This document shows, piece after piece, positions 42,383 through 53,640 of a stretch of DNA of 64,000 bases. The DNA is taken from contig CM041465.1 in NCBI GenBank assembly GCA_023213395.1, positions 174,785,741-174,849,740 on the forward strand. The letters run 5' to 3'. Under the pieces are notes generated by a model that worked only from the letters and a program-made list of their open reading frames with translations, was not told the origin of the DNA and made no database searches. Source of the DNA: Cycas panzhihuaensis. Lineage: Eukaryota > Cycadophyta. The position numbers and the translations under genes are program-made. Position 1 is the stretch's first letter. Each line of letters begins with the position of its first letter.

Positions 42383-44046
42383 TACCACAAACTTGGGTCA
42401 TCCCTACGGCCCAAAGGGCACCCTCTTTCCATCCTCATTTGTACTTCTTCAGAATGCACCCATGTCCTCCAGATGGTCCTAGATCCTTTTATGATCACCT
42501 ATAGTTGGCCAGAAAGGGCTGCAATCTCATCCTTAATCCAGATTTGCATTCTGTGTACTATATTTGATGAATTTTTGAACCCATGTTATAAATTCAATGA
42601 TTTCAACTCATGATGTATAAATTTGCATTTTGTTTTCTCGGTGCTTTTTCTAGAATGTTTTATGCCACCTTAAACAGTAAATTAATGAATGAAAATTGTC
42701 AAATAAGCTCATAGAATGCCATTTTAAAATTCAAAACTTGAAATGGCACAGTATGAACAAGTAATATTTTGGGTATTTTTGTTAACGTTTGTGACTTTAA
42801 ACGTCTTTGACAACATTTTACTAAACCAAAACATTTCCTTCAGCATGGGCAAAAGTTTTGTCTTGTTGAACAGAAATGCATTAACTTTGCTCGCAACATG
42901 AATAATTTTCAAGTTTTGAGATCTAGGCTTCTGACTTCCAAAAATGATATGACATGACAAATTTATTGGTCAGGTAAGCAAACTCCTTCCAACAGTTTTG
43001 ACTCTTTTGGCAGGTTGAATCTATCTAGTTAATTTGACAAAACTTATTTCGGCAGTCTTGCAGATACAGGGCTCCTATAAGTGGCCGATTCTGTATTTTT
43101 CTGAGCTATAGCACTGGTAGGGATGCAAAGAACCAGACTTTCTCAGAGACTTCAGTATTTTGAGCACGGATTAGAGCATTAATGATCTGTGACCCCATCA
43201 ATAGACAAGCAATAGGCCCTTAAGAACTTTAAATGATGCCAATGTTGATTTGTAAAGGGTCATGTGGCAAGTTGCATATGATGTTAAAATCTTAATGCCA
43301 TGAAAGATACGCCATAAAAGAAGCATGGCTATAAAGATAGTCCAAGTTGTTAAGGATAGGAATAGAAGGATATCCCCATCCCAGAAACTTTGTTGCATAT
43401 TCTTCTTTGAGGAACAAACTTTTGAGCCACCATCCTCCATATACCTATTTAGACAGGTTTATCTTAGAGATGCTTTTATCACTCCTAGATGTATTTTACT
43501 CTGATTTGTTTTCCATTTAACACTTTTGATCACCTGGGAACATTACCATAATTTCTCTCTCAGTTAAAAACATACAAAACAGGTGGCACTATAAGGATAC
43601 AGCATTGCAAACCAACATTTATACACCAAAACAAATCAGCATCATTCTCAACTGCAATGTCCCAGACAGGGAAAATTTAATAGGCTGTTCCTCTCCCATA
43701 AGGCTACTTTCCAGAAAAATATATAAAAAGAGGATATGCAAATACATGAAATTTCTCCAAAAAATAATCACCAGAATTATCAGTTTCTGTGTTGAATCTT
43801 AGCATGTTTCTGAAATTTCACTATAGATGGGTAGTGAAGTATTTGTTTTACATGAACGTTCAGCCCCAATGTACATTTTCCTCATTTTAGAGATTAAAAT
43901 GTTTTGAAAACCATATATGTTTATGGGAAAAGAGGCATTCATCAAAGGTTTCCCTGATTCTGGGCCAATTTATATTTTAAAGTATTACATCAGAACTACA
44001 TACTCTTGACCTCATGCATTTAAAAGAGCAAATACAAGATATGCAC
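42383..44046. other. Intron sequence with no recognised element
   Basis: No domain, LTR or exon-like coding stretch is recognised on either strand in these 1.66 kb between C4 and the RSH donor site. Confidence 0.55.
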
Positions 44047-44220
44047 CTTCATGATCAATTCCTCCTGAGAGTCATCTTTCTTCTCCAACTTAGAACCCTC
44101 TTTATTTTTATGTGAAAATTTTCTCCTGGCTCTTTCACTGATCCTCCTCAAATCTTTCTGTTCCTTTCCAGGATTCCACATTGCAGCAAGCTCAGCACGG
44201 AGATTCTGGAATACTTGTGG
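44047..44220 (-). CDS. RSH: RSH exon upstream of the giant intron
   Basis: This 174-bp minus-strand exon has an acceptor ending TTGTTGCAG and a GTGCAT donor. It gives exactly 58 codons in phase 0: PQVFQNLRAELAAMWNPGK, then a basic stretch RRISERARRKF, and an acidic end DDSQEELIMK. The order Q-x-F-x-N-L-R-x-E-L-A-x-M-W followed by charged linker and then LLQAV-PFDLL fits plant RSH proteins between the hydrolase and synthetase parts. The frame is open. Upstream exons (transit peptide, HD-type region) must lie beyond the right edge, more than 19.7 kb away. Confidence 0.83.
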
Positions 44221-44792
44221 CTGCAACAATAAACTATGACAACAGAATCAACATGCCAAACTAAGTGTAATATTTTAATATTACAAGTTTTTTCAAAGTG
44301 CGGAATGAGAAAAAGATAACTATCAGAGAAAGAAGAATGATACAGTGATAGGCTAGGTGTTTAGGAGTTCTACAAGTATATTTTTGTATGTAACTATGCA
44401 ATACCATGACTGTTTTCTTCAAACCCAAATGAAGCATTAACAACTAACATCTTTCAACAAATATACACTCTGATCTGATCATTGTTCACACATAGACTAA
44501 TTTAAAAATGCACCGTTTATTAGTTCAACTGGCAAATACTATTTTGGTTTTAAAAAACATTTCAGAAAAAAAAAAAAAGCTATTTAATAGAAGGTGTTGT
44601 TTCTGCCATTTAAAGAAAAATAGGAAAGTGATTGTCATCCAATGGTAAAATATACAATGTCCAGTATGAATAAGATGTAAGCTGAGAAATTACCAGCTCA
44701 ATTTAATGTTCTATAACACATTGACAAACATAATAGTATACATTGAAAATGTTCTTAATTTATACTATTGTTAGAAAAAATAGAAATGGAGA
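44221..44792. other. Intron sequence with no recognised element
   Basis: No coding or repeat signature except a short A-run (about 44566-44577). Confidence 0.5.
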
Positions 44793-45297
44793 TGTTACAT
44801 TCCCGATTTATAAAAGAGTCAGTTTTAGGAGAAATAAGGAAGTCGGTATTTTTAGGAGAATAGTCTTTGCATCTCTAAATTACATGAAGTCGGTATTTTG
44901 AGTGGAGAGAATTAGAAGTTGGGTTTAGAGAGAGAAAATAAGGCTATAAATAGAGGAGCCTCATTCATTTATGTTCATCTTGGAGAATCTAATATTTTAT
45001 GGGACTGATGGCCTTGCACCCTTAGTGCATGTTGTGCCAACTAGGAGACACCCTCGCCTCGAAGAGGGCATTACTACTGCTGGGAGTTTCATCTATTATT
45101 ATTATATTACTGTCATAATCTTATATTACTGCTGCAATTCATGTTATTATTTTGTGGAAGATATATCTCTGTTTTATGATGGAATTCTGTTGTGATGAGA
45201 ATAATAATCTAATGTATGCATGTTGAGATAAGTATTATTTGTGGATTTCTACTGTGATTATTATCATTTCTGTCATATGTGTATGGGCACTGCTACA
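44793..45297 (+). mobile_element. Solo LTR (505 bp), same family as 11936-12444
   Basis: It starts TGTTACATTCCC and ends GCACTGCTACA. Flanks GGAGA (44788-44792) and AGAGA (45298-45302) differ at one base. A GGCTATAAATAGAGGAGCC box (44942-44960) and the CCTCGCCTCGAAGAGGG core (45052-45068) are present. No internal region is attached. Confidence 0.85.
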
Positions 45298-45412
45298 AGA
45301 GATGTAGCTATTCATAGCTAAGGGGATTTTGATGAGAAAGAAAATATTGAGAAAAGAATAAAGTTTTATGCCTAAAATGTCACATGACACAGTTTAACCT
45401 TTAATATTATTC

Positions 45413-45570
45413 AAAAATGAGATTTTATTATTGCCTTGACCCTTTTTTGAATAGTAGAGTCTCACCCCACCCACTCTCTCATCACAAAAAAGGGTCAAGG
45501 CAATAATAAAATCTCATTTTTTTCAATGGCACAATTTTTAATAGTAGAGTCTCACCCCACCCACTCTCTC
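45413..45570. repeat. Perfect 37-bp inverted repeat interleaved with a 31-bp direct repeat
   Basis: Arms 45413-45449 and 45485-45521 are exact reverse complements with a 35-nt loop. The sequence AATAGTAGAGTCTCACC... (31 bp) occurs at 45450-45480, in the loop, and again at 45540-45570. This arrangement is what a replication template switch would leave. Confidence 0.9.
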
Positions 45571-46404
45571 CTAAAAGCCCCACAAAGAACTTTTTAGAAG
45601 AGTTACCTTCTTTATAAATATAAGATGGAAAAGCATGAGTTCGATTATTGTCTAATGTCACAAGTGACAACCACAAAAACTCAAAGAAGAGAGCGGAAAG
45701 CAAGAGAAAGGAGCCATTTCAGTTTGAATGAGTTTAGAGGATTTGTGAAGGGAGGTAAAGAGCCCTTAATCCAACTACTCAACAGCACCAAAGACGGATC
45801 CACAGGTGTACAAATAAAGGGGAAGGTAGGTAAGTGGCTATGCAATTTTCTGGAAATTTCTATGGTTATTATTTTTTTTTAAAAACTCTGAAATCTGTTT
45901 TAGAGGGTAAAAACCAGATTTTTGTGGATGGAATGAGTAGAAATCAAGCTTCAAAAAAATTCTGAATATTTTCCTCGTAAGAGACAAACTCTATGTATAT
46001 GCCAAGGCAGCTCAAAAATTGAATTTTAGCCATGAAACAAAGGTGTATGTTCCTATAACAAACCATACAGTTGTGTGCAGGCAATATGGAATGGGCCTAA
46101 GGTCATACAACCGTGTATACAGCTGTACAAGGCCATGGGCCCACTTCGAAGTGAAATAGTGAAACAAGGACAACTTGGATAGAACTTTTGAGGGTTATTT
46201 TTATCTATGAAACTGCTCCTTAACACTCAGAAAATTGGAGGAAATAATTTCAGAAATTAAAACCCTAGTCTGTAAGCAAAAATTATTAAAACTTTGTGGA
46301 GAAAAGTAAACAAAACTCTAGTGTAAGTGGTGGAAAAATTATGAAACTTCAAAGCTATAGCTCAAGTTTGGAAATAAACACTTTGTGTGGCTTAGAATTC
46401 AATT
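45571..46404. other. Intron sequence with no recognised element
   Basis: A short plus-strand ORF (45625-45882) has no family likeness. Nothing else is supported. Confidence 0.45.
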
Positions 46405-48680
46405 TTTTTTTTTTTTGTTGGAAATGGTTGATTCATTAAATCAAAAGCACATACATGGTACAACAAAAAAAATTAGGGGAGAGAATGTCATCCCACCACC
46501 CTCCTAGATGATTACATCAAAATCTTCCCACTAAGGGTAAACAAAGGTACGTAGACCATAATAACTATGCCTCAAAGGTTTAACTATTAATTGAATTCCT
46601 ACCCCACTCCAATAATTGGGTGAACAGACTCACAGCCCCATTCCTTCTGCATGCAGTGCTCTAGACATAGTGCATAGCGCTATGCCTAAGTGCTCAATTA
46701 ACTCAAGCAAGTCAATTCCACTTGGATTTTGTGGGCCTAGACATTGATCTGCAGAGCACAAGTGTTGAGCATAGTTAGGAATAGTTCATATGGACAGGTG
46801 TCTGGGGGGGGATTTGTGTTGAGAAAGCACAGTATTCCTAGATTTCCAAATTGCATATAACACTTCAATCCTCAAGAGCTCCCAGGCATATTGGAAGGAG
46901 CTAGAGAACACTCCAGTATCACCAAGCATAGTGACATTCCATCTGATTCTTTTGTTTGTTACAGGCTGGGTGAAAGAGTTGACTAGGCTCCAATCTGACT
47001 TAGAAAAAGGGCACCACCAAAACAGATAAAGAGTGGCTTCTTTATGGTTACAAAAAACACATGCCATGTCACTATGGCCAAGTTTGGCTAATCTAGCATT
47101 GACTGCTAGCCCATCATGGACAATTGACCAAGTGAAGAAAATTTTCTTGGGCTCCATAAGTGCACGCCACAATTGTTCAAAACAACGCTTCCATGTCATT
47201 TCGCTGCATTCAATGCTTCAAAGCTTATTAAGTTTGCCTTGAAGAGTGGCTTCTTTATGGTTACAAAAAGCACATGCCATGTCACTATGGCCAAGTTTGG
47301 CTAATCTAGCATTGACTGCTAGCCCATCATGGACAATTGACCAAGGGAAGAAAATTTTCTTGGGCTCCATAAGTGCACACCACAATTGTTCAAAACGACG
47401 CCTCCATGTCATTTCACTGCATTCAATGCTTCAAAGCTTATTAAGTTTGGCCACTATCCTATCATAGATGGCAAGATTTTTGTAGGCATGCAAGGTTGAG
47501 AATCTCTTAAATGGCTTTGAGTGGTTCCACGCTTAGTCACACCGCTATTTACTGCTACCTATCATGGCTAGATTCAGGATTTGCACCATTGGTCAATGTT
47601 TCCATATTTCTTTAATGATAAACCTATTAGTGGTTTTAAGATTGAATTCCTGCTTCATTGACAACTACGATTTCCACCATGCACGAGTCTTATCAAATAA
47701 TTGTGCCACCTTTGATCATCCTTTTTTATAGAGGCATTTAGCCTCAAACTATTGCATCCCTAATTAATGACCAAGGAATCTACCCTAGTCATAAATTATC
47801 ACGTCGTAATAATGACCCCCGCCAAATGGAATGATTTGGAAAGGGAAACCCCCTGATGTGGCTCATCTCCCCTCCAACTCAACTTTTTGAAATCCTCCCA
47901 TCCATTCAATATGGTTTTGAACATCATAGATCTTGTTGCCTTGATAGGTATTGGAGTGATCAATTGTTCTTGGGTGGAGAGATTGAATCTACTTATGGCA
48001 CATGGCTTGTCCTACATTGTGTCTAATCAAAATCTTCTAGGGCTTATCTCCTTCGATTGTTTTTACCAACCACTTAGCACAGAGCAATTTTTGTTAAAAG
48101 TTCAATATCAATGAGTCTCAGAGCATTGTATTCTTTGGGCTTGCAGCATATCTACTAAGTTGACTCTACTAAATCCTTCCTTACCCTTCAAATTGGACCA
48201 GAGGTAAGATCTGAGGATCTCAATTAGCCTGTCATAGGCTGCATTGGAAGGAACCTAACACGAGGGGTAATCAACATGTGTGGCAACCAAAATCTTGGAG
48301 TAGATATGGCATTTACTTGCAAGCAAGGAAACTTGGAAGACCATGGGGTAAGTTTCTTTTCCACCTTATTCAGCACATACTCCCACATATCTGCAAGAGA
48401 GGCTCCTAAACCAGAGGAAATTCTACAAAGCTTGAAAATCTCTCCTCTTTGAATCCATTTCCAATTATAATGTTGGAGCCAATTTGGAACTTCTCTAAAG
48501 GACTAGAAATAGCCCATAGTTTTTTGCCATTGAATTTTAGAGCCAAAGGCATTGCAAGAAGTGTTTGTTGCTGCAAGAGCTTGATTTATAGACTTTGGTT
48601 CAACAAGGAGGAATCATTTATAAAATGCCCATTATCTAGAAACCATTATTTGTAATGGTTCAAAATTATATTTTATTGTC
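46405..48680 (-). mobile_element. LINE (non-LTR) remnant, 3' part
   Basis: Read on the minus strand, broken frames give the tail of LINE ORF2: GEIFKLCR-type sequence and VLNKVEKKLTPWSSKF near 48345-48440, a TRFWLPHMLI segment, and a zf-RVT domain (KKIFFTWSIVHDGLAVNARL, CVFCNHKEATLYLFWWC) at 47199-46786. A run of T at about 46406-46418 is the likely poly(A) tail. The 5' limit near 48680 is uncertain. It is unlike the LINE at 49225 in this region, so a different family. Confidence 0.75.
47031..47456 (-). repeat. 213-bp tandem duplication within the LINE remnant
   Basis: 47031-47243 and 47244-47456 are near-identical (about 95 percent by eye), start GAGTGGCTTCTTTATGG and end AAGCTTATTAAGTTTG. 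The unit is 71 codons long and covers the zf-RVT segment, so it keeps frame. Confidence 0.9.
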
Positions 48681-49205
48681 TAGACCTCCAATTTAAGGCT
48701 CCAAACCATAGTTGGGTACGTTGGAATTATGCTCAAATGTTGTTAGAAAATTACATGAGTGCTCTAATATAATGTTATGAATATTACAAAGAAATCATGA
48801 TACCATGATAAAGAAAAATGAAATATGTAGAAATGTAAAATATAATAGAAATTGGAAGAATGATCAATCTTCATCTATTGCAATAAAAAAGATACATACA
48901 GGTACAAGTCACTTCATAAAGGTCTAACGATATTGAAGAACCACTAATATAACCTATGAGAATACATGAAGATGTGAGCTCTAATACAAATCCCACTCAA
49001 TTATTGAGCTCAAAAAGTGCCTTCTAACATGCCCATTCATAGCATATCTTTCAATTATTGCAATTCATTAGGTTTTCATGTACACAACTTTCCCTAGCAT
49101 TATATAGCCTCTTCTACCTTTATTGGCTCTATACGTAGATGCCAATCACCTTTGGAGGTCCACCATGCCTGCCTCAGTGAAATATTGCAATCTACTACTC
49201 AAGCT
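48681..49205. other. Intron sequence with no recognised element
   Basis: AT-rich, no domain recognised. Its right part is the insertion site of the LINE below. Confidence 0.45.
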
Positions 49206-49224
49206 AAATATCAAGTTCAATTGG
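49206..49224. repeat. LINE target-site duplication, left copy
   Basis: AAATATCAAGTTCAATTGG, 19 bp, repeated exactly at 55712-55730. Confidence 0.93.
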
Positions 49225-49869
49225 AGAGCTGCGATTACGAACGGGAGAGTTAGGGTTCGACGTCTGACTGTGACGGCGCACTGTTCAGGGCGAGTTTTAA
49301 CCCGAGTGGAGATGGGGGCCCTTTGCGGCCTCCTAGCTGTGCAAGGGCTGTGACTTATCACAGCTCGTAGTTCCGGGGCGGGACGAAGGCGCGCCCCATA
49401 TCACCGACTGTCTTCGTTCGCCTTTCTACGGCTGGAGATGGTGACGGCTCTGGAACAGGGAAGAAAGGAGGATCGAGGAAGGAGGTCAGTCCGGGCAGAA
49501 GGTTACTCAGAAGGAGAGAGACACCTACGACTAGTGGTAACACACTAGATCCGAGTAGTGAACCACACAGTTTAAAAGATAAGCAAAGGAGCGAAGAGCT
49601 GGGTCTGCATGGTGGAGGCAGGGCCAGAACCCCAACTCTAGGGTACGAGCAGGTGTGGGCCAAATCGGCGACGGAGGTGGTTGAATGGAGGAGGCCAGGT
49701 AGTGATTTATCTTGTGCAGGAAAGAGCCGGCTCAAGCTATAAGAGACAATGGAAGTCTTATGCATTCAGTTTTTTGGAGGAAGGAAGAAATGCCAAGGAT
49801 CAAATTCATGGACTCAAAAGAGTGGTGAGTGCATGAAGCTTGTTTTCAGATTTTGTATTGCTATTTAAA
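49225..49869 (+). other. LINE 5' untranslated region
   Basis: GC-rich with CpG-containing words (GACGGCGCACTG, GGGCGGGACGAAGGCGCGCC), expected to contain the internal promoter. Antisense ORFs here (49358-49765) look incidental. Confidence 0.6.
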
Positions 49870-51353
49870 ATGACGAAAGAACAAACAGATCAGACTCAGT
49901 CTTCTCCTTTGGGAAGGACTTACCTTGATGCCCTGAAAGGAGGAAACTCTGAAGAATATGAAATTTACCCTGTGCTGAAAGACAACCGGTTCAAAATTAC
50001 AGTTCTGAAGGAGTTAACTGAGAAAACCATTCAATACTGGGAGAATAGTTTGGTGGGTAGGTTCTTCGGACCCAGACCGAGGCTGGATATTATTCGAGGG
50101 TGGATAAGAAGCAAATGGAAAACTAGGAATCCAGTTGAGGTGATGGCTTTACCAAAGGGATGTGTCCTTTTCAGATTTGCAAACCAAGAGGACATGATTG
50201 TCATCCTCTTAAAATCACATTGGATGTTTGGCAGGAAGCCATGTCCTTGGAAAAATGGCATCCGGACTTTGATCCGGCAATCCCAATGGTTAAACAAGCA
50301 TTAGTGTGGGTGCAGCTACCGGGGTTACCACTGCATTTCTGGAATCCGGAGGTGATTAAAGGTGCAGCTAGGACGATTGGTCATTTATTAGCGTCGGATT
50401 CGGCGACAAAAAACAGATCCCGATTGATGAATACCAGATTTTGCATCCTAGCTAGGTTGGACTGTGACCTCCCAGAAGAAATTGATATCGAATCGACAGG
50501 AAGGTTTATTAAACAAAGAATATTTTATGAAGCGGAGGGTTTCAGGTGCACGAAATGCAAAGGTAGGGGCCATTTACCCTTTCAATGTCCAGGTGCCTTA
50601 GTCCTACCAAACACTGATAAGGGAGAGGACTGTAAAGAGAAAGAAGTAAAGGAGTTAGAAGCGGCTAGTGGTGAGGTCACGGCCACAGATGCTATTAAGC
50701 CCCAAGAGGTGATGGGCCAGATTCCGATTCAAGAACAAGGCTCAACAGCGGAGAGCAGTGAAGATCAGATAGCGGGACTTCAAAGGATTGAAGGTCAGGA
50801 TAGTGAAATTGTGGCTGAAGACACTGCCACAGATGCTATCAAGCCCCAAGAGGTCATGGATCAAACCCCGATTCAAGAACAAGGCCCAATAGTGGGGAGC
50901 ACTGAAGATCAGATAGCGGGACTCCCAAGGATCGATGGTCAAGCTAGTGAATTAGCGGTTGAGCCTCTTATGTCGGCAGAGCCAGTTTTGTCTGGGCAAG
51001 TGAAGGAGATTAACTGGGATGAGGAAGACTACTTCTCGGAAGCAGAAGAGGGGAGGGTGCAGGAACTAGACCAAGGGGAGGGGATGTCTGGGAAAGCAGC
51101 AAAGGGGGCTGGGAAAAGGGATGTTCAGGGGAAGGTAGGAGGAGGTATCCAAAAATGGATTTCTAAAGATAAAAGCGGCACTCTAGACCCAAAAAGGGTT
51201 CCTGACTTTGGGATTGAGAAGAGGGTTGGAAGACCATCTAAAAAGGCGACTAGGGAAAAGGAAACAGTGGCCCAAATCGACCTGGGGATCCAAAGTACTC
51301 TTAAGGAGGGGGGAGTGTTTGAAGGCCCCCTCCTTAGAAGTAGGAAAGGATGA
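49870..51353 (+). pseudogene. LINE ORF1 (DUF4283 / zinc knuckle, nucleic-acid binding)
   Basis: Starts at ATG 49870 (MTKEQTDQTQSSPLGRTYLD). The DUF4283-like part reads WENSLVGRFFGPRPRLDIIR, LPKGCVLFRFANQEDM and LLKSHWMFG. A frameshift at about 50232-50245 moves it to the frame AMSLEKWHPDFDPAIPMVKQ, LVWVQLPGLPLHFWNPE and a CCHC knuckle CTKCKGRGHLPFQCP (about 50549-50593). A 48-codon unit is duplicated in tandem at 50683-50970. The C-terminus is basic and Gly/Lys rich. Family role: RNA binding in the retrotransposition particle. Confidence 0.85.
50683..50970 (+). repeat. In-frame 144-bp tandem duplication in LINE ORF1
   Basis: Units start CCACAGATGCTAT at 50683 and 50827. Encoded units begin ATDAIKPQEVM and contain PIQEQG and EDQIAGL. 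They are diverged at roughly 15 percent by eye, so the duplication is not recent. Confidence 0.85.
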
Positions 51354-51369
51354 TAGAAAAGGTTTTGGG

Positions 51370-52230
51370 ATGACCATGAAGGTATTATCCTGGAATATAA
51401 GGGGTTTTAATGCCCCATCAAAGCAGAGAACGATCAAGGAAATGAGAATCAGGACGAGTGTGGACGTAGTCCTGTTGCAGGAGACGAAAATCGAACAGAA
51501 AAAGGAGTTAGAGGTATTCAAGAAGATCTGGAGGAGGGGGGAATGCTGTGCCTCAGAGGGACCAACGGGCTCTGGGGGGTTGGCTTCTCTCTGGAATCCA
51601 GATAAGTGGAAAGGATCTGTGGTAGTCAAAAGTGAACACTTCATCACACTTTGTCTGGCTTGTACGAGGACAAACAGACCTTGCTGGATAACCAATGTAT
51701 ATGCCCCTACAGCGATGGAGGGAAGGAAGAGGTTATAGGGAAGAATAGTGGAGGCACACAAGGAATGGAAAGGCCCTTGGCTGGTGGCTGGGGATTTCAA
51801 CACGGCTCTTAATCTGGAGGAAAAGGAAGGGGGTCAAGAGGGATGGTCTAGGAGTATGTCTGATTTCGGGGATTTCCTGCAATCCGATGGTCTAAGGGAC
51901 ATCCCCTTAAGGGGAGCCAAGTACACCTGGTCTAACAGGAGATTGGGCCACAGTCATATCCAGATTAGGTTAGACAGAATGTTATCCAATTATGAATGGA
52001 CTTGCCAGTTTGAGGATATCAAGCTTAAGGCTCTCCCGAAAATAGCCTCAGATCATTCCCCTTTGGTTATGGAGTCTTTCTATCCAGGGAAGCAAGGAGG
52101 GGCCCCATTCCGCTTTGAATTAATGTGGCAACAACATCCCGATCTTAGAGAGAAGATCAGTGAATGGTGGGGATACACGGTGCCAGGGTTTGCTATGTTC
52201 AAATTTTCGAAAAAGCTAAACTAGGTCAAA
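51370..52230 (+). pseudogene. LINE ORF2, endonuclease domain
   Basis: Starts at ATG 51370 (MTMKVLSWNIRGFN). Catalytic landmarks of the AP-type endonuclease are all visible: Asn in SWNIRG, Glu in LLQETKI, Tyr in NVYAP, Asp/Asn in VAGDFNTAL, and SDHSPLV at the end. A TAG at 51736-51738 and another at about 52222 break the frame. The domain nicks target DNA to prime reverse transcription. Confidence 0.88.
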
Positions 52231-53640
52231 AAATAGATTAAAATATGGAATAAGGAGGTGTTCGGTAACATCTTCGAAGACAAGGGAATCTTGTGGGAGG
52301 AACTGAAGAGGATAGAAGAAAGGATCCAAATTGAGGGTAGGTCACAGGATTTGGATCAATTAGAACATTCAACCACCAAAAGATTGGAGAAGGTTTTGTC
52401 CAGGGAGGAAATACATTGGAAGCAGAAATCGAGGGAACAATAGATCGAGGCGGGAGACAGAAACACCAAGTTCTTCCACTTGTCAACACTGAAGCACAGA
52501 TCCTATAATAGAATAAGTAAAATGCGTGGTAAGGATGGAGTCATGAAGGATACTGAAGATCAAATAAGAGGAATAGCGATGGATTACTTTAAAGAGTTAT
52601 TTGTAGAACCTGGTTGTCAAGATCTGGACTTAAGGGCAAATCTCTTGCAACATATTCCGAGTGTGCTCAGCGATGCCCAGAATAGAAAACTAACAGAACC
52701 GTTATCTTCTGACGAAGTTGAGAAGGCCGTCTTTAAAATGGGGAGGGATAAAACCCCTGGGCCGAATGAGTATCCGCCTGGCTTCTATCAGGAGTATTGG
52801 GACATCATAAAGGATGACCTAATCTCAGCACTGAATGAGTTTTTTCAAAGGAAAACCATCTTGAAAGAATGGCAGGCCACCTTTTTGGTCTTGATCCCGA
52901 AAAAGGAAGGGGCGGAAGCAATGGAGGACTTTAGACCGATAAGCCTATGTAATGTAAAATATAAAATTTTAGCTAAAGTGTTAGCGAATCGCCTTAGAGA
53001 ATGCCTACCGTCTATTATCTCGCCTAACCAGGATGGTTTCGTGATGGGCAAACAAATTATGGACGAGATAATAACGGTTCATGAAACAATTCACTCGACC
53101 TATCATAGAAAAAAAGCATGAATGATTATAAAAACAGACATATCTAAAGCCTACGATCGGGTGGCCTGGGACTGTCTGCTGGAATGTCTCAAAGCGTTTG
53201 GTTTTGGGGAGGTCTAGCGGGAATGGATGAGATGCTGTATCTCTAGTATCTCCTTTTCGGTGATAATAAATGGTAGATCGACTTCCTTTTTTCCTGAATA
53301 CAGGGGCCTGAGGCAAGGAGACCCACTGTCCCCCTTCCTCTTTATCATAATGGCTGAAATGTTAGGAAGGGCTACTGAGGCAGCTAAGAGATTAGGGTGG
53401 GTCTCAGGTCTGAAGTCTTCCTCCAGCCTGGAAAATATTGTTCACCATCAGTTTGTGGACGATAACATCTTCTTGAGCAGGGCATCCCTTGGCGAGGTCC
53501 GGGCCTTGAAACATGGTCTCCAGGCCTATGAGAGGGCCTCAAATCAAAGAATCAACTTGGACAAGAGCTTTGTCTTCTTCATCAATACCCTCGAGATGCT
53601 TCAAAGATAGATAAGTAGAATCCTGGAGATTCCCACTATC
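52231..53640 (+). pseudogene. LINE ORF2, reverse transcriptase domain
   Basis: After a coiled-coil-like linker (to about 52470): GDRNTKFFH, MGRDKTPGPNEYPPGFYQ, LIPKKEGAEAMEDFRPISL, KTDISKAYDRVAW (motif A), RGLRQGDPLSPFLF (motif B) and HQFVDDNIFL (motif C, F-V-D-D). Stops at about 52441, 53119, 53215 and 53608. A frameshift follows at about 53630. Confidence 0.9.

Larger units (their letters stand above)
9668..44046 (-). other. RSH: Giant RSH intron (34,379 bp) filled by nested retrotransposons
   Basis: The donor is GTGCAT at 44046 and the acceptor is TTTGCAG at 9668. Both flanking exons end or begin in phase 0, and the joined protein (...EELIMK | QLLQAVAPF...) is continuous with the RSH family pattern as I recall it, so no exon seems to be missing between them. 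At least about 31.6 kb of the intron is the C4 nest; the rest (9668-10780 and 42383-44046) shows no recognised element. Confidence 0.8.

Noticed and set aside
49358-49765. Minus-strand ORF of 135 codons in the LINE 5' untranslated region
   Set aside because: GC-rich sequence opens antisense frames easily; no domain and no counterpart expected.
51183-51803. Minus-strand ORF of 206 codons
   Set aside because: Shadow of the LINE ORF1/ORF2 junction; no domain.
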